The notes under the pieces were generated by a model. That model saw only the letters and a list, made by a program, of their open reading frames with translations, searched no databases and had not been told where the DNA came from. Positions 42,551-51,239 of a DNA stretch of 64,000 nt are shown here, piece after piece (the first letter of the stretch is position 1; the number at the start of each line of letters is the position of its first letter). The stretch is taken from contig NZ_CP053187.1 of assembly GCF_013046825.1 (NCBI RefSeq), positions 1,167,501 to 1,231,500 on the forward strand, read 5' to 3'. Source of the DNA: Turicibacter sanguinis. Lineage in GTDB: Bacteria > Bacillota_I > Bacilli_A > MOL361 > Turicibacteraceae. The position numbers and the translations under genes are program-made.

Positions 42551-44021
42551 AGTCGAGAATAATTTTGAAAACAACAGGGAGCTCACTATGGATAGTAGTT
42601 GTACTAATCTCAAGGGCATCCGTACTATGATTCCATTTGATTTCCCCATCAAATCCTAGCGCAACAATATCTTTGATAATACCGTGGAAGCATGGGACGA
42701 AACAAGGATCTTTTTGGGCAAAAGAGGTGAGTTTGACTTGTCCATTTTCAGGATAGTTTAGGACCGTTGCGTAGATGGCATTGTTGTTCACGGTGTATCT
42801 AATATCCTTAGGAGTGAACTTTTTGCTCGTTGCATCTGAAAATTGTCCTTCTGATACTTCGGTTGGACCTTCTGATGCGTACCGCCAAACCTTAGAGTCG
42901 TAAATGGCCTCGCCGTTGACTTTTAGCCAGTCTCCAATTTCGAGTAGGAGTTTTTTATCTTCTTCTGGAATTGAGCCATCTCCTTTTGGTCCGATATTTA
43001 ATAGTAGGCATCCGTTTTTACTCACGATATCCACAAGGTCACAAATGATTTCGTTTGCTGTTTTATAGTCATTATCCTCAGTATATCCCCAAGAGTTTCT
43101 TGCAACAGACGTACAACTTTGCCATAAGTTTGGTTTTGGTTCATTAAATTGACCACGTTCCATATCGATAACAGCACTACCAAACATGAACGCATCATTT
43201 TTATAGTTAATGGCAACTTCTTCATTCCATTCATGCGCACGATTGTAGTAGTAAGCAGCGAATTTTTTGAGGTAGGGTTTAACAGCATGATGTTGAATCC
43301 ACCAGTCAAAGTAAATGAGTTTAGGACGATATTTATCAACTAATTCACAACATCTGAGTAACCAATCTTCCAAAAATTCTTTTGTTGGGGTAGGTTCACT
43401 AAATAAATCATAGTGATCAGGCTCAGGCATGGCAGGCCAATAAAAATCGCCACACGCTAAAGGATCATGTATATCACTATCAAATTTTTTCCCCTCTCCC
43501 ATGAAAAACCAATGCTCAATTCGATGAGATGAGGCACAGGCTTTAATACCTCGTTTTTCAAATGCCTGAGATAATTCACCTAAAATATCACGTTTAGGTC
43601 CCATTTCATATGAGTTGAATGGAGAGAGATCACTTTTATACATTTGGAATCCATCGTGATGTTCGGCGACAGGCATGACATATCGCGCCCCAGCTTTTTC
43701 AAATAAGTCTGCCCAAACTTCAGGATCAAATTTTTCAGCCTTAAACATCGGAATGAAATCTTTGTACCCAAATTCTTTTTGCGGCCCATATGTTTTAATA
43801 TGATGCTCGTACTCTTTACTACCTTGAATATACATATTTCTTGAATACCACTCACTTCCAAATGCCGGAATAGAATATAGCCCCCAGTGAATAAAGATTC
43901 CGAACTTCGCTTTTTGATACCACTTTGCTACGTCGTATTGTTCAAGAGATTCCCACGTGTCTTTGAATGGTCCTTGTTCAATGACTTTATCAATTAGTTT
44001 AAGATAAGACTGTTTGTCCAT
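42549..44021 (-). CDS. GH29 alpha-L-fucosidase
   Basis: Intracellular glycosidase of 490 residues that would remove alpha-linked L-fucose. Family marks: AKFGIFIHWGLYSIPAFGSEWYSR (residues 36-59), VMPVAEHHDGFQMYKSDLSPF, and the nucleophile region KLIYFDWWIQHHAVKP; the C-terminus is a beta-sandwich. No signal peptide, so substrates must be imported first. ATG at 44021 after AAAGGGGGG. No fucose utilisation genes adjoin; host mucin glycans are the obvious source in a gut bacterium, which is inference. A perfect palindrome ATAGCGCTAT lies between promoter and start and may be an operator. Confidence 0.93.
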   Translation of the reverse strand: MDKQSYLKLIDKVIEQGPFKDTWESLEQYDVAKWYQKAKFGIFIHWGLYSIPAFGSEWYSRNMYIQGSKEYEHHIKTYGPQKEFGYKDFIPMFKAEKFDPEVWADLFEKAGARYVMPVAEHHDGFQMYKSDLSPFNSYEMGPKRDILGELSQAFEKRGIKACASSHRIEHWFFMGEGKKFDSDIHDPLACGDFYWPAMPEPDHYDLFSEPTPTKEFLEDWLLRCCELVDKYRPKLIYFDWWIQHHAVKPYLKKFAAYYYNRAHEWNEEVAINYKNDAFMFGSAVIDMERGQFNEPKPNLWQSCTSVARNSWGYTEDNDYKTANEIICDLVDIVSKNGCLLLNIGPKGDGSIPEEDKKLLLEIGDWLKVNGEAIYDSKVWRYASEGPTEVSEGQFSDATSKKFTPKDIRYTVNNNAIYATVLNYPENGQVKLTSFAQKDPCFVPCFHGIIKDIVALGFDGEIKWNHSTDALEISTTTIHSELPVVFKIILD

Positions 44022-44037
44022 ATTGATCCCCCCTTTT

Positions 44038-44047
44038 ATAGCGCTAT
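44038..44047. promoter_or_regulatory. Palindrome upstream of the fucosidase gene
   Basis: ATAGCGCTAT is a perfect 10-bp palindrome 17-26 bp upstream of the start, between a TATAAT-like -10 and the ribosome binding site. It is a candidate repressor site. Confidence 0.4.
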
Positions 44048-44352
44048 CATCATTATATGAAAAGCGAATATAAATTTATATGGATTTTTATGACAAGATT
44101 AATATCTAGAGAGGATTTTATTTGAAAAATAATCTTAATTCACTAAAAGAGGATATTCCAGTCTATAGGGTATATAATTACTTATTAGTATAATGATGAC
44201 ATGGAAAGTTTTTCTTCTACATCAATTCGTCTTTTTCTACATATTTTATACAAAGTATTTTAGTATTATGAAAAAGTAATGCAATGAAAAAAAGAGTCAT
44301 AAAGCTTTGATTTATAACATAAGTTGTAGAGAAGTATGTTTAAACCATCACT

Positions 44353-44391
44353 AAAAAAAGAACCGATAGGGAGCTATCGGTTCTTTTTTTG
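44353..44391 (+). terminator. Orphan intrinsic terminator in a 520-bp gap
   Basis: AAAAGAACCGATAG, 4-nt loop, CTATCGGTTCTTTT and T-run. No gene lies upstream on the plus strand within 1.8 kb, while TATAAT-like boxes occur at about 44170 and 44190. It may end a small RNA of about 190 nt. The rest of the gap between fucosidase and LacI-type genes (44022-44544) is AT-rich and shows no gene. Confidence 0.75.
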
Positions 44392-44544
44392 TAGGAATCA
44401 GGATACGATCTAATATTTTATAAATTAGATGGTATTTATTTTTGTTCTTCTATTTAATTAGCATATCAAAGTAGCAAAATATAATCTATAATTAAAGAGA
44501 TAAAACTGTTTTAATTTTTAGTAAGGGTTATTAGGAGGAGAAGG

Positions 44545-45531
44545 ATGAATAAAGCCTTAACAATTAAAGATATAGCTGAAATCGCTGGGGTAGCGAAAAG
44601 TACTGTATCTCGTTACAATGGCAAAGTGAGTGAAGAAACAAAGGAAAAAATCAGGAGAGTTATTGAAGAGCATAATTATGAACCAAACGCTTTTGCACAG
44701 AGTCTAAAAGCAAAAAAAACAAAATTTGTTGGAATCATAGCCCCTGGGTTAGATTCTATTGTTACATCAAAAGTAATTATGGCCATTGATACAACCTTAA
44801 GAGAAAATGGATACAATCCATTAATTATAAATACTAGTTTACGAAAAGATTTAGAAATTGAAAGTATCGAAAATTTAGCACGATTAAAAGTAGATGGAAT
44901 TATTTTAGTAGCGACCGAAATTAAAGATGCTCATCGAGATGTAATTAGTCAGTTAAAGGTTCCATTTTTAATGATTGGACAAGTCTGTGATGGAGTTACT
45001 TCAATTGTTAATGATGATTATCATGCAGGGTTTGAAGTAGGGAGATATATTCAAGAGATGGGGCATCAGGATGTTATTTATTTGGGCGTATCAAAAGATG
45101 ATACTGCGGTAGGAATAAATCGTCGTAATGGGGTTTTGGATGGATTACGTTATCAAAATAATTTGATGAATATTCGTATAATGGAGTCAGATTTCACAAG
45201 TGAACTTTCTGAGAAAATAGTCAACGATGCTTTAAAAGATAGTAAACCAAGTGCAATTATTTGTGCTACAGATCGAATAGCATTAGGGGCTAGAAAAGCT
45301 ATTCAACGACATAATTTAAGTGTACCAGAAGATATATCACTTACAGGTTTTGGAGGATATGATTTGGCAACTTTAGTTACACCACCTTTGACGACAATTA
45401 AATTTGAAAATGAGAAAACAGGACACTTAGCCGCTGAAACGATTATAGACCTAATGGAAGGAAGAGATGTTGCAGAACTACAGGTTATTGGCTATCAGTT
45501 AATCAAATCAAAAAGTGTAAAGCATAAATAA
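44545..45531 (+). CDS. scrR: LacI family regulator of the sucrose locus (ScrR-like)
   Basis: Repressor of 328 residues with an N-terminal helix-turn-helix (LTIKDIAEIAGVAKSTVSRY), hinge and periplasmic-binding-like sensor domain (FVGIIAPGLDSIVTSKVI, EDISLTGFGGYDLATLVTPPLTTI). Divergence from neighbours is minimal: it reads in the same direction as the PTS and hydrolase genes. In most ScrR proteins the recognition region reads SRYLNGG-VSEET; here it is SRYNGKVSEET, two residues shorter. The palindrome GGAACCGGTTCC in front of the PTS gene is its likely operator. ATG at 44545 after AGGAGGAGAAGG. Sucrose specificity is inferred from the neighbours. Confidence 0.88.
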   Translation: MNKALTIKDIAEIAGVAKSTVSRYNGKVSEETKEKIRRVIEEHNYEPNAFAQSLKAKKTKFVGIIAPGLDSIVTSKVIMAIDTTLRENGYNPLIINTSLRKDLEIESIENLARLKVDGIILVATEIKDAHRDVISQLKVPFLMIGQVCDGVTSIVNDDYHAGFEVGRYIQEMGHQDVIYLGVSKDDTAVGINRRNGVLDGLRYQNNLMNIRIMESDFTSELSEKIVNDALKDSKPSAIICATDRIALGARKAIQRHNLSVPEDISLTGFGGYDLATLVTPPLTTIKFENEKTGHLAAETIIDLMEGRDVAELQVIGYQLIKSKSVKHK

Positions 45532-45535
45532 AGAT

Positions 45536-45590
45536 AAAAAAGACAATCTAGTTTTTAAAACCTGATTGTCTTTTTTTTTTTTTTTTTTTT
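45536..45590 (+). terminator. Intrinsic terminator with a 20-T tract
   Basis: AAAAAGACAATC, loop, GATTGTCTTTTT; the T-run is 20 bases (45571-45590), far longer than needed. Confidence 0.85.
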
Positions 45591-45603
45591 GTAAATGCTT
45601 ACT
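45589..45603. promoter_or_regulatory. Possible cre (CcpA) site of the sucrose operon
   Basis: TTGTAAATGCTTACT matches the cre consensus with one mismatch and lies just upstream of the -35 box, consistent with carbon catabolite control. Confidence 0.45.
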
Positions 45604-45611
45604 GAAAGGGG

Positions 45612-45667
45612 TTGCTATATGGTAATTATTGTGTTATATTATTTTCGTAATCGGTGGAACCGGTTCC
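45612..45667 (+). promoter_or_regulatory. Promoter and ScrR operator of the sucrose operon
   Basis: TTGCTA (45612-45617), 17-bp spacer, TATATT (45635-45640); the perfect 12-bp palindrome GGAACCGGTTCC (45656-45667) sits just after the expected start site, where a LacI-type repressor would block transcription. Confidence 0.75.
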
Positions 45668-45690
45668 TATGGTGAGGGGAGAAATGAAAT

Positions 45691-47124
45691 ATGTCTAACA
45701 AAAAAGAAATTTATCAAAAAATTTCAGAAGAATTATTAACGTTAATTGGTGGAAAAGAAAACATACAAGGAGTAGCGCATTGTGCAACACGATTAAGAAT
45801 TGTCTTAGTTGATAATTCATTAGCTGATTTAGATCAAATTGGGCAATTAGAATTAGTTAAAGGGGTCTTTGTGGCAGGAGATCAATTGCAAATTATTTTT
45901 GGCGCAGGAACAGTTAATAATGTTTATGATGTCTTTACAGAAGTTAGTGGAACAGAAAGAATGTCTTTAGGTGATGTTAAAGCTCAATCAGTACAGAAAC
46001 AGAATGCATTTCAAAAAGCTATTAAATCGTTATCTGACGTTTTCGTAGATATCATTCCAGGTTTATTAGCTGCAGCCCTATTGATGGGATTGACAGGTTT
46101 ACTTGGGCAAGAAGGAATTTTTGGTCCTCAATCTGTGATTGAGATGTTTCCATCTTTAGCTGGAATTAATCGCTTCATATCAATTTGTTCAACAGGAATC
46201 TTTACAATATTACCAATGTTAGTTGTTTATTCAGCAACAAGACGTTATGGTGGAACACCTGTTCTTGGATTAGTTATTGGAGCAATTATGTTACATCCTG
46301 ATTTAGCAAATGCTTATTCTGTTGGAAATGGAACAGTTGATCCCGAAGTTATTAATATTTTTGGACTAAATGTAGAATTAGTTGCATTTCAAGGTGGGAT
46401 TATCATTGCTTTAATGATGGGATTCATTACGGCTAAACTTGATATTTTCTTTAACAAAAAAATTCCAGATATGGTTAAATTATTCTTTGCACCATTAGCA
46501 ACAGTAGTGATTGCAGCATTCTTATTATTTACAGTCATTGGTCCACTAGGACGTGCTCTAGCAGATATTATTACTTATTCATTATTATGGGCAACAACAA
46601 ATTTAGGAATTTTTGGTTTCATGTTGTTTGCAGGAATTCAACAAATCATTGTTATTACTGGAATTCATCATGTTATCGGAGCAGTTGAGGCACAATTAAT
46701 CGCAGATACTGGACGTAACTTTATTATGCCATTAATGTCAGTTGCTTTAATTGCACAAGGTGGAGCAGTTCTTGGATTCTTACTTTTAAATTGGAAAGAT
46801 GCTAAAGTTAAACAAATTTGTATTTCTTCATTTGGGTCAATTTTATTTGGAATTTCTGAACCGGCTATTTTCGGAGTAACTTTAAAAAATAAATTCCCAT
46901 TAATTGCAGGATGCTTAGGAGCAACTTTAGGGGGAGCATATGTTTATCTTACACATGTAACAGCTATTGGATTTGGTGCAACAGCTATTCCTGGAATTGC
47001 AATTGTAGCAGCTGAAGGAAATGGACATCTTAATTATATTTTTGCTCATTTAATTGCTTTATCAGCTGGATTTATCTTTACATATGTATATGGAAAAGTA
47101 AAAGTTAAAAGAGAGGTAGCTTAA
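45691..47124 (+). CDS. scrA: Sucrose-type PTS transporter EIIBC
   Basis: Phosphotransferase permease of 477 residues that imports and phosphorylates sucrose. The EIIB domain is N-terminal with the phosphorylated Cys in VAHCATRLRIVL (about residue 31); a linker leads to the glucose/sucrose-family EIIC domain with about ten TM segments (FVDIIPGLLAAALLMGLTG, TGIHHVIGAVEAQLI, SISEPAIFGVTLKNKFP-like region). It lacks an EIIA domain, so a general EIIA-Glc must serve it, as usual for ScrA. Substrate is inferred from the hydrolase downstream. ATG at 45691 after GAGGGGAGA; scrB follows after 2 bp. Confidence 0.93.
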   Translation: MSNKKEIYQKISEELLTLIGGKENIQGVAHCATRLRIVLVDNSLADLDQIGQLELVKGVFVAGDQLQIIFGAGTVNNVYDVFTEVSGTERMSLGDVKAQSVQKQNAFQKAIKSLSDVFVDIIPGLLAAALLMGLTGLLGQEGIFGPQSVIEMFPSLAGINRFISICSTGIFTILPMLVVYSATRRYGGTPVLGLVIGAIMLHPDLANAYSVGNGTVDPEVINIFGLNVELVAFQGGIIIALMMGFITAKLDIFFNKKIPDMVKLFFAPLATVVIAAFLLFTVIGPLGRALADIITYSLLWATTNLGIFGFMLFAGIQQIIVITGIHHVIGAVEAQLIADTGRNFIMPLMSVALIAQGGAVLGFLLLNWKDAKVKQICISSFGSILFGISEPAIFGVTLKNKFPLIAGCLGATLGGAYVYLTHVTAIGFGATAIPGIAIVAAEGNGHLNYIFAHLIALSAGFIFTYVYGKVKVKREVA

Positions 47125-47126
47125 TT

Positions 47127-48605
47127 ATGAGATACAAAGAGCCTAAACATCGAACAATTCTAGAAGCTACAACAGAAGAATTAGTTCAACTTCTAGAAAA
47201 GTCAAAAGATGATAATTGGAAACCAATTTATCATATTCATCCAGAGTTTGGTTTATTAAATGATCCAAATGGATTAGCATATTTTAATGGTTATTATCAT
47301 CTTTTTCACCAATGGTATCCTTTTGGGACAACACATGGAATGAAACATTGGGCTCATTTGAAATCAAAAAACTTAGTTGAATGGACACGTGAAGAAGTAG
47401 CATTAATACCAACTGAAGATTATGAAGCTCATGGAGCATATTCAGGAACAGCTATAGAAATAAATAATCAGTTGTATTTGTATTACACTGGAAACATTAA
47501 ATTAGATAAGTTTAATCGAAGCGCAAATCAGTGTTTAGCTATTATGGATGATAAGGGGAATATTCAAAAACATCCATCAAATGCGTTGATTGAAGGCGTT
47601 CCACAAGGGTATACCGGACATGTTCGTGATCCAAAAGTATTTAAAAAGAATGGTCAATATTATATGATTTTGGGAGCTCAACGATTAGATGAAACAGGAA
47701 CCTTTATTATGTATCAATCCCCAGATGGAGTAGATTGGAGTTTTTTAGGAGAGTTAACGTTAAAAAACTTTAATCAGAATTTAGGGTATATGTGGGAATG
47801 TCCAGACTTTGCTGAGATTGACGGAAAGGATTTATTGATTTTTTCACCACAGGGAGTTGAAGTACAAGGTGAGAAGTATAAAAATTTATTTAATGTAACG
47901 TATGTAATTGGAAAGTTAGATTTAGATCAATTGATATTTGAAGTAGAATCATTTGATGAATTTGAGCGAGGATTTGATTTCTATGCGACTCAAACTTTTA
48001 AAGGAAAAGAAAATCAAACACTACTATTAGCCTGGGCAGGTTTAGGAGAATTTGAATATCCAACTGATATTTTTGGATGGGCTCATTGCTTAACATTCCC
48101 AAGAGAAATTAGAATCAAAGATAATAAGGTTATTCAAATTCCAGCAAAAGAACTTGAGTTATTACGTCTCAATAAAGTATCAGAAGCAGGTCAATGTCAA
48201 GGATTTTCTTTATTAGAAAATGATACAAATACATATGAGTTAAATATGATACTCACCCCAAATGATGCAAATATTTTTGGAATAAACCTATCAGTTTCAA
48301 AAGAGGAACGTCTGGTATTAGAGTTTAATCAGAAAAATCAAACCGTTACACTTGATCGAAGTGAATTAAAACATCAGTTTGTTGAAGAGTTTGGGACATA
48401 TCGTCAAGCAGAATTAAAAATTGGTGAAAAGATTGAAATTAAAGTTTTAATGGATAATAGTATTGTTGAAATCTTTATTAACAATGGGGAGTTAGCCTTT
48501 ACAAGCCGATTATTCCCATTAGAAAATTCAACTAATATAGAGATTTTTAGCGATGGATTAATGTCCTATAAGTATGAGAAGTATCTTTTAAAACATGGTA
48601 TTTAA
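47127..48605 (+). CDS. scrB: Sucrose-6-phosphate hydrolase (GH32)
   Basis: Cytoplasmic beta-fructosidase of 492 residues splitting sucrose-6-phosphate into glucose-6-phosphate and fructose. The nucleophile Asp lies in HPEFGLLNDPNGLAYF (about residue 51), the transition-state stabiliser in HVRDPKVFK, and the acid/base Glu in MWECPDFAEI; the C-terminal beta-sandwich ends near IFINNGELAFTSRLFP. Start ATG at 47127, with AGAGGT inside the last codons of scrA, so the two genes are co-transcribed and probably translationally coupled. No fructokinase gene follows, so one must be elsewhere. Terminator follows. Confidence 0.95.
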   Translation: MRYKEPKHRTILEATTEELVQLLEKSKDDNWKPIYHIHPEFGLLNDPNGLAYFNGYYHLFHQWYPFGTTHGMKHWAHLKSKNLVEWTREEVALIPTEDYEAHGAYSGTAIEINNQLYLYYTGNIKLDKFNRSANQCLAIMDDKGNIQKHPSNALIEGVPQGYTGHVRDPKVFKKNGQYYMILGAQRLDETGTFIMYQSPDGVDWSFLGELTLKNFNQNLGYMWECPDFAEIDGKDLLIFSPQGVEVQGEKYKNLFNVTYVIGKLDLDQLIFEVESFDEFERGFDFYATQTFKGKENQTLLLAWAGLGEFEYPTDIFGWAHCLTFPREIRIKDNKVIQIPAKELELLRLNKVSEAGQCQGFSLLENDTNTYELNMILTPNDANIFGINLSVSKEERLVLEFNQKNQTVTLDRSELKHQFVEEFGTYRQAELKIGEKIEIKVLMDNSIVEIFINNGELAFTSRLFPLENSTNIEIFSDGLMSYKYEKYLLKHGI

Positions 48606-48621
48606 TTTATTTACCATACAT

Positions 48622-48660
48622 AAAAAAAGGTCTGTCAAAAATATGACAGACCTTTTTTTA
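48622..48660 (+). terminator. Intrinsic terminator of the sucrose operon
   Basis: AAAAAAAGGTCTGTCA and TGACAGACCTTTTTTT around a 6-nt loop. Confidence 0.92.
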
Positions 48661-48812
48661 TGTATCATTTTTTGAAAACGTTTAACGAGTTTATAGGTAC
48701 CATTAGCAAGACAAAATCTATCTTTTTAAGTATCTAGTTTTTGGTACTATAAAAAAGCAGTTGAGGCAGAGGTTTAATCAATTGATTACGTATTGATAAA
48801 GTGAGGTCACTT

Positions 48813-49454
48813 TTATTTTAGATGATCAATAACCTCTAATAATGATTCGACAATTTTAACTGTTTTATTGGCAAACTCTTCATCAGGATATTTCATATCT
48901 GGTACGCAGATAACATCTATATTTCCAGCGTGTGCTGCTGTAATGCCGGCTTCACTGTCTTCTAAAACTAACGCTTCCTGAGGAGTTATTCCTAATTTTT
49001 CACAGGCTGTTAAGAAAATTTCAGGATGAGGTTTTCCACAAGTCACTTCATCGCCACAAATCATATCATCAAAATATTGATAGATATTTGCTGTTTTTAA
49101 AATGATATCCGCACGAGCACGAGCACTACTGGTTGCTACAATTGTTTTATAGTTATTTTCTTTTAGAAACGTTAGTAATTCAACGATTCCTTTTTTTAAT
49201 GGTGTGTTAAGTTTTAGGCGGTTATCTAATGAGACATGAACATCATCCCAGACCTCATCTATTGGGAAATCTTCTCCGTAGTGATCTATTAATACTTGAT
49301 AAACGCCTTTTTTATTTTTTCCTAGGCAACGACGATAAAGTGTTTCGTCAAATTTATATCCTAATTGATCTAACTTATGACAATATTCTTCATAAGTCAC
49401 TCTTTCACTATCAATCATTAATCCATCCATATCAAATATTATAGCTTTTTTCAT
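48813..49454 (-). CDS. HAD subfamily IA phosphatase / beta-phosphoglucomutase-like
   Basis: A 213-residue enzyme with motif I IIFDMDGLMIDSE, motif II IVATSSARARAD, the Lys of motif III in CGKPHPEIFL and motif IV LVLEDSEAGITAA; the helical cap lies between residues 15 and 85. It resembles beta-phosphoglucomutases and related sugar-phosphate phosphatases (YniC, DOG-type). The second Asp of motif I (D10) typical of both activities is present, so sequence alone does not decide. It converges on the sucrose operon, which would fit a sugar-phosphate role. ATG at 49454 after GAGGGATTAG. Confidence 0.87.
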   Translation of the reverse strand: MKKAIIFDMDGLMIDSERVTYEEYCHKLDQLGYKFDETLYRRCLGKNKKGVYQVLIDHYGEDFPIDEVWDDVHVSLDNRLKLNTPLKKGIVELLTFLKENNYKTIVATSSARARADIILKTANIYQYFDDMICGDEVTCGKPHPEIFLTACEKLGITPQEALVLEDSEAGITAAHAGNIDVICVPDMKYPDEEFANKTVKIVESLLEVIDHLK

Positions 49455-49547
49455 ATCTAATCCCTCATTCTAAATTTGATAAGTGGATTATAACAATGAA
49501 TATGGCATAAAGCAATGTTATAAGGGAGATTATCTCTCATATCAAAA

Positions 49548-49618
49548 AAGCCCTACTAAGGGAGGAAAGCTACGAATTCGCAAGCTCATTTCCTAGCGTG
49601 GGGGCCCCCCATTTTTAC
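49548..49618. other. Hairpin-rich GC-rich segment upstream of mgtE
   Basis: Contains CCCT/AGGG, GGAAA/TTTCC enclosing AGCT/AGCT, and TGGGGG/CCCCCA followed by ATTTTT on the plus strand. It is notably richer in G and C than its surroundings. It may be a transcription terminator or part of a longer leader. On the minus strand CCCTTAGTAGGG is followed by CTTTTTT, 90 bp upstream of the HAD gene. Confidence 0.4.
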
Positions 49619-49681
49619 GACTGGCTAAACGCTTGATTCAACTTTTTAATAAAACCACATAATTTCTCCATAGTGTTGTCA

Positions 49682-49687
49682 TATAAT
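49682..49687 (+). promoter_or_regulatory. -10 box of mgtE
   Basis: TATAAT in GTCATATAATATCG. The -35 region is poor. It implies a leader of about 145 nt. Confidence 0.45.
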
Positions 49688-49773
49688 ATCGTGGGTTGTG
49701 AATGTACCTACTTTGCCGATGATATTGAAAGGATGTGAGGGTATGGACGGTAGTCCGAGTTGTTGTAAGGATA

Positions 49774-49832
49774 ATAAGATGGGTTCCATATCTGACCATC
49801 TTATGAAGTGGAGGATATGGTAACCAAGGAGG
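49774..49832 (+). promoter_or_regulatory. Predicted H-type pseudoknot in the mgtE leader
   Basis: ATAAGATGG (49774-49782) pairs with CCATCTTAT (49796-49804). The loop sequence CCATATC (49786-49792) pairs with GATATGG (49814-49820), extendable by GGTT with AACC (49822-49825). The second helix ends at the ribosome binding site AAGGAGG (49826-49832), so its formation could control mgtE translation. The sequence does not match the M-box. A small hairpin GGAC-GGTA-GTCC lies further upstream. Confidence 0.5.
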
Positions 49833-49840
49833 ATTGAGCC

Positions 49841-51175
49841 ATGGTTATTGAAATTAAAGAGTTAATTGAAAGAAATAAGTTATTAGAGTTATGTGAGTAT
49901 TTACAAGAATTGAATTCTGTTGATGTAGCGAATCAATTAATGGATCTTGAGGATGAAGAGTTGGTTTTAGTTTTTAGGGTTTTACCTAAGGATATTGCTG
50001 CAGAAGTTTTTTCTTATTTAGATAAAGATTCTCAACAACATATTGTGGGGTCGATTACAGATCGAGAAGTCACACAAATTGTGGATAAGTTATTTTTAGA
50101 TGACACAGTTGATTTTATTGAGGAGTTACCTGCAAATGTTGTTAAAAAGGTGATTCGAAATACATCTCCTCAAAAACGTGAATTAATTAATCAGTTTTTA
50201 CAGTATGCACAGTATTCAGCAGGATCAATTATGACGATTGAGTTTGTTGATTTAAAAGCGTATATGACTGTTAAAGAGGCAATTAATCATACTCGAAAAA
50301 CTGGAACAACTAAGGAAACGTTAGAAACTTGTTTTATCATTGATCAAGCACGTCATCTTTTAGGATCGGTGACACTTAAAGATTTAATTTTAAGCGAAGA
50401 TGATATGATAATTGAAGATATTATGGACACTAATCTTATCTCAGTTCAAACATCGGTTGATCAAGAAGAGGTTGCACATTTATTTAAGGCGTATGATTTA
50501 GTAACGATGCCCGTCGTGGATAAAGAAAACCGTCTAGTAGGAATGATTACGATTGATGATGTTGTGGATATCATTGAGCAAGAAAATACGGAAGATTTTC
50601 AAAAGATGGCAGCGATGGCACCAAACGAGGAACCTTATTTAAAAACTCCCGTTTTATCTTTAGCTAAACATCGTATTATTTGGTTATTAGTTTTAATGAT
50701 TTCAGCAACGGTGACAGGACGTATCATTCAAGGGTTTGAGGAAGTCATTCAATCGGTTGTTATTTTAGCATCATTTATTCCAATGTTAATGGACACAGGG
50801 GGAAATGCTGGTTCTCAGTCTTCTACTTTAATTATTCGAGGATTAGCGCTTGGTGAAATTACGACTCATGATTATTTAAAAGTTATGTTTAAAGAGTTAC
50901 GAGTAGGAAGTGTTGTGGCAATTGTTCTATCTGTTGTCAATTTTTTAAGAATTTATTTTATTGAGCATGTCGAGTTTATGGTCGGAATTACTGTTTGTGC
51001 AAGTTTGTTCTTTACGGTTATTTTAGCTAAAGTGGTGGGAAGTATTTTACCGATTATTGCTAAGAAGTTAAAATTTGATCCAGCTATTATGGCGAGTCCG
51101 TTGATTACAACGATTGTTGATGCCTTTGCATTAATTGTTTACTTTATGTTAGCTCGCACACTTTTAGGAATTTAA
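49841..51175 (+). CDS. mgtE: MgtE family magnesium transporter
   Basis: Mg2+-selective channel of 444 residues. The N-terminal helical superhelix domain (VFRVLPKDIAAEVFSYLD, QFLQYAQYSAGSIMT) and two CBS domains (about residues 130-255, ending LVGMITIDDVVDIIEQENTED) form the cytosolic Mg2+ sensor; five TM helices follow, with the pore region MDTGGNAGSQSSTLIIRGLALGEI. Length and order are typical. ATG at 49841 after AAGGAGG at the end of a pseudoknot-like leader. It is a single gene followed by a terminator. Confidence 0.96.
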   Translation: MVIEIKELIERNKLLELCEYLQELNSVDVANQLMDLEDEELVLVFRVLPKDIAAEVFSYLDKDSQQHIVGSITDREVTQIVDKLFLDDTVDFIEELPANVVKKVIRNTSPQKRELINQFLQYAQYSAGSIMTIEFVDLKAYMTVKEAINHTRKTGTTKETLETCFIIDQARHLLGSVTLKDLILSEDDMIIEDIMDTNLISVQTSVDQEEVAHLFKAYDLVTMPVVDKENRLVGMITIDDVVDIIEQENTEDFQKMAAMAPNEEPYLKTPVLSLAKHRIIWLLVLMISATVTGRIIQGFEEVIQSVVILASFIPMLMDTGGNAGSQSSTLIIRGLALGEITTHDYLKVMFKELRVGSVVAIVLSVVNFLRIYFIEHVEFMVGITVCASLFFTVILAKVVGSILPIIAKKLKFDPAIMASPLITTIVDAFALIVYFMLARTLLGI

Positions 51176-51179
51176 TATG

Positions 51180-51205
51180 AAAAAGCCTACATTGTAGGCT
51201 TTTTC
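51180..51205 (+). terminator. Intrinsic terminator of mgtE
   Basis: AAAAGCCTACA pairs with TGTAGGCTTTT. Confidence 0.88.
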
Positions 51206-51239
51206 TGCTTATAATAAAAGAGAGATTGGAGTTGATGAG

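Noticed and set aside
49690-49840. M-box magnesium riboswitch upstream of mgtE
   Set aside because: The conserved M-box blocks (such as TAGGTGAGGCTCC and GCTGCC) are absent; only a different pseudoknot-like fold is seen.
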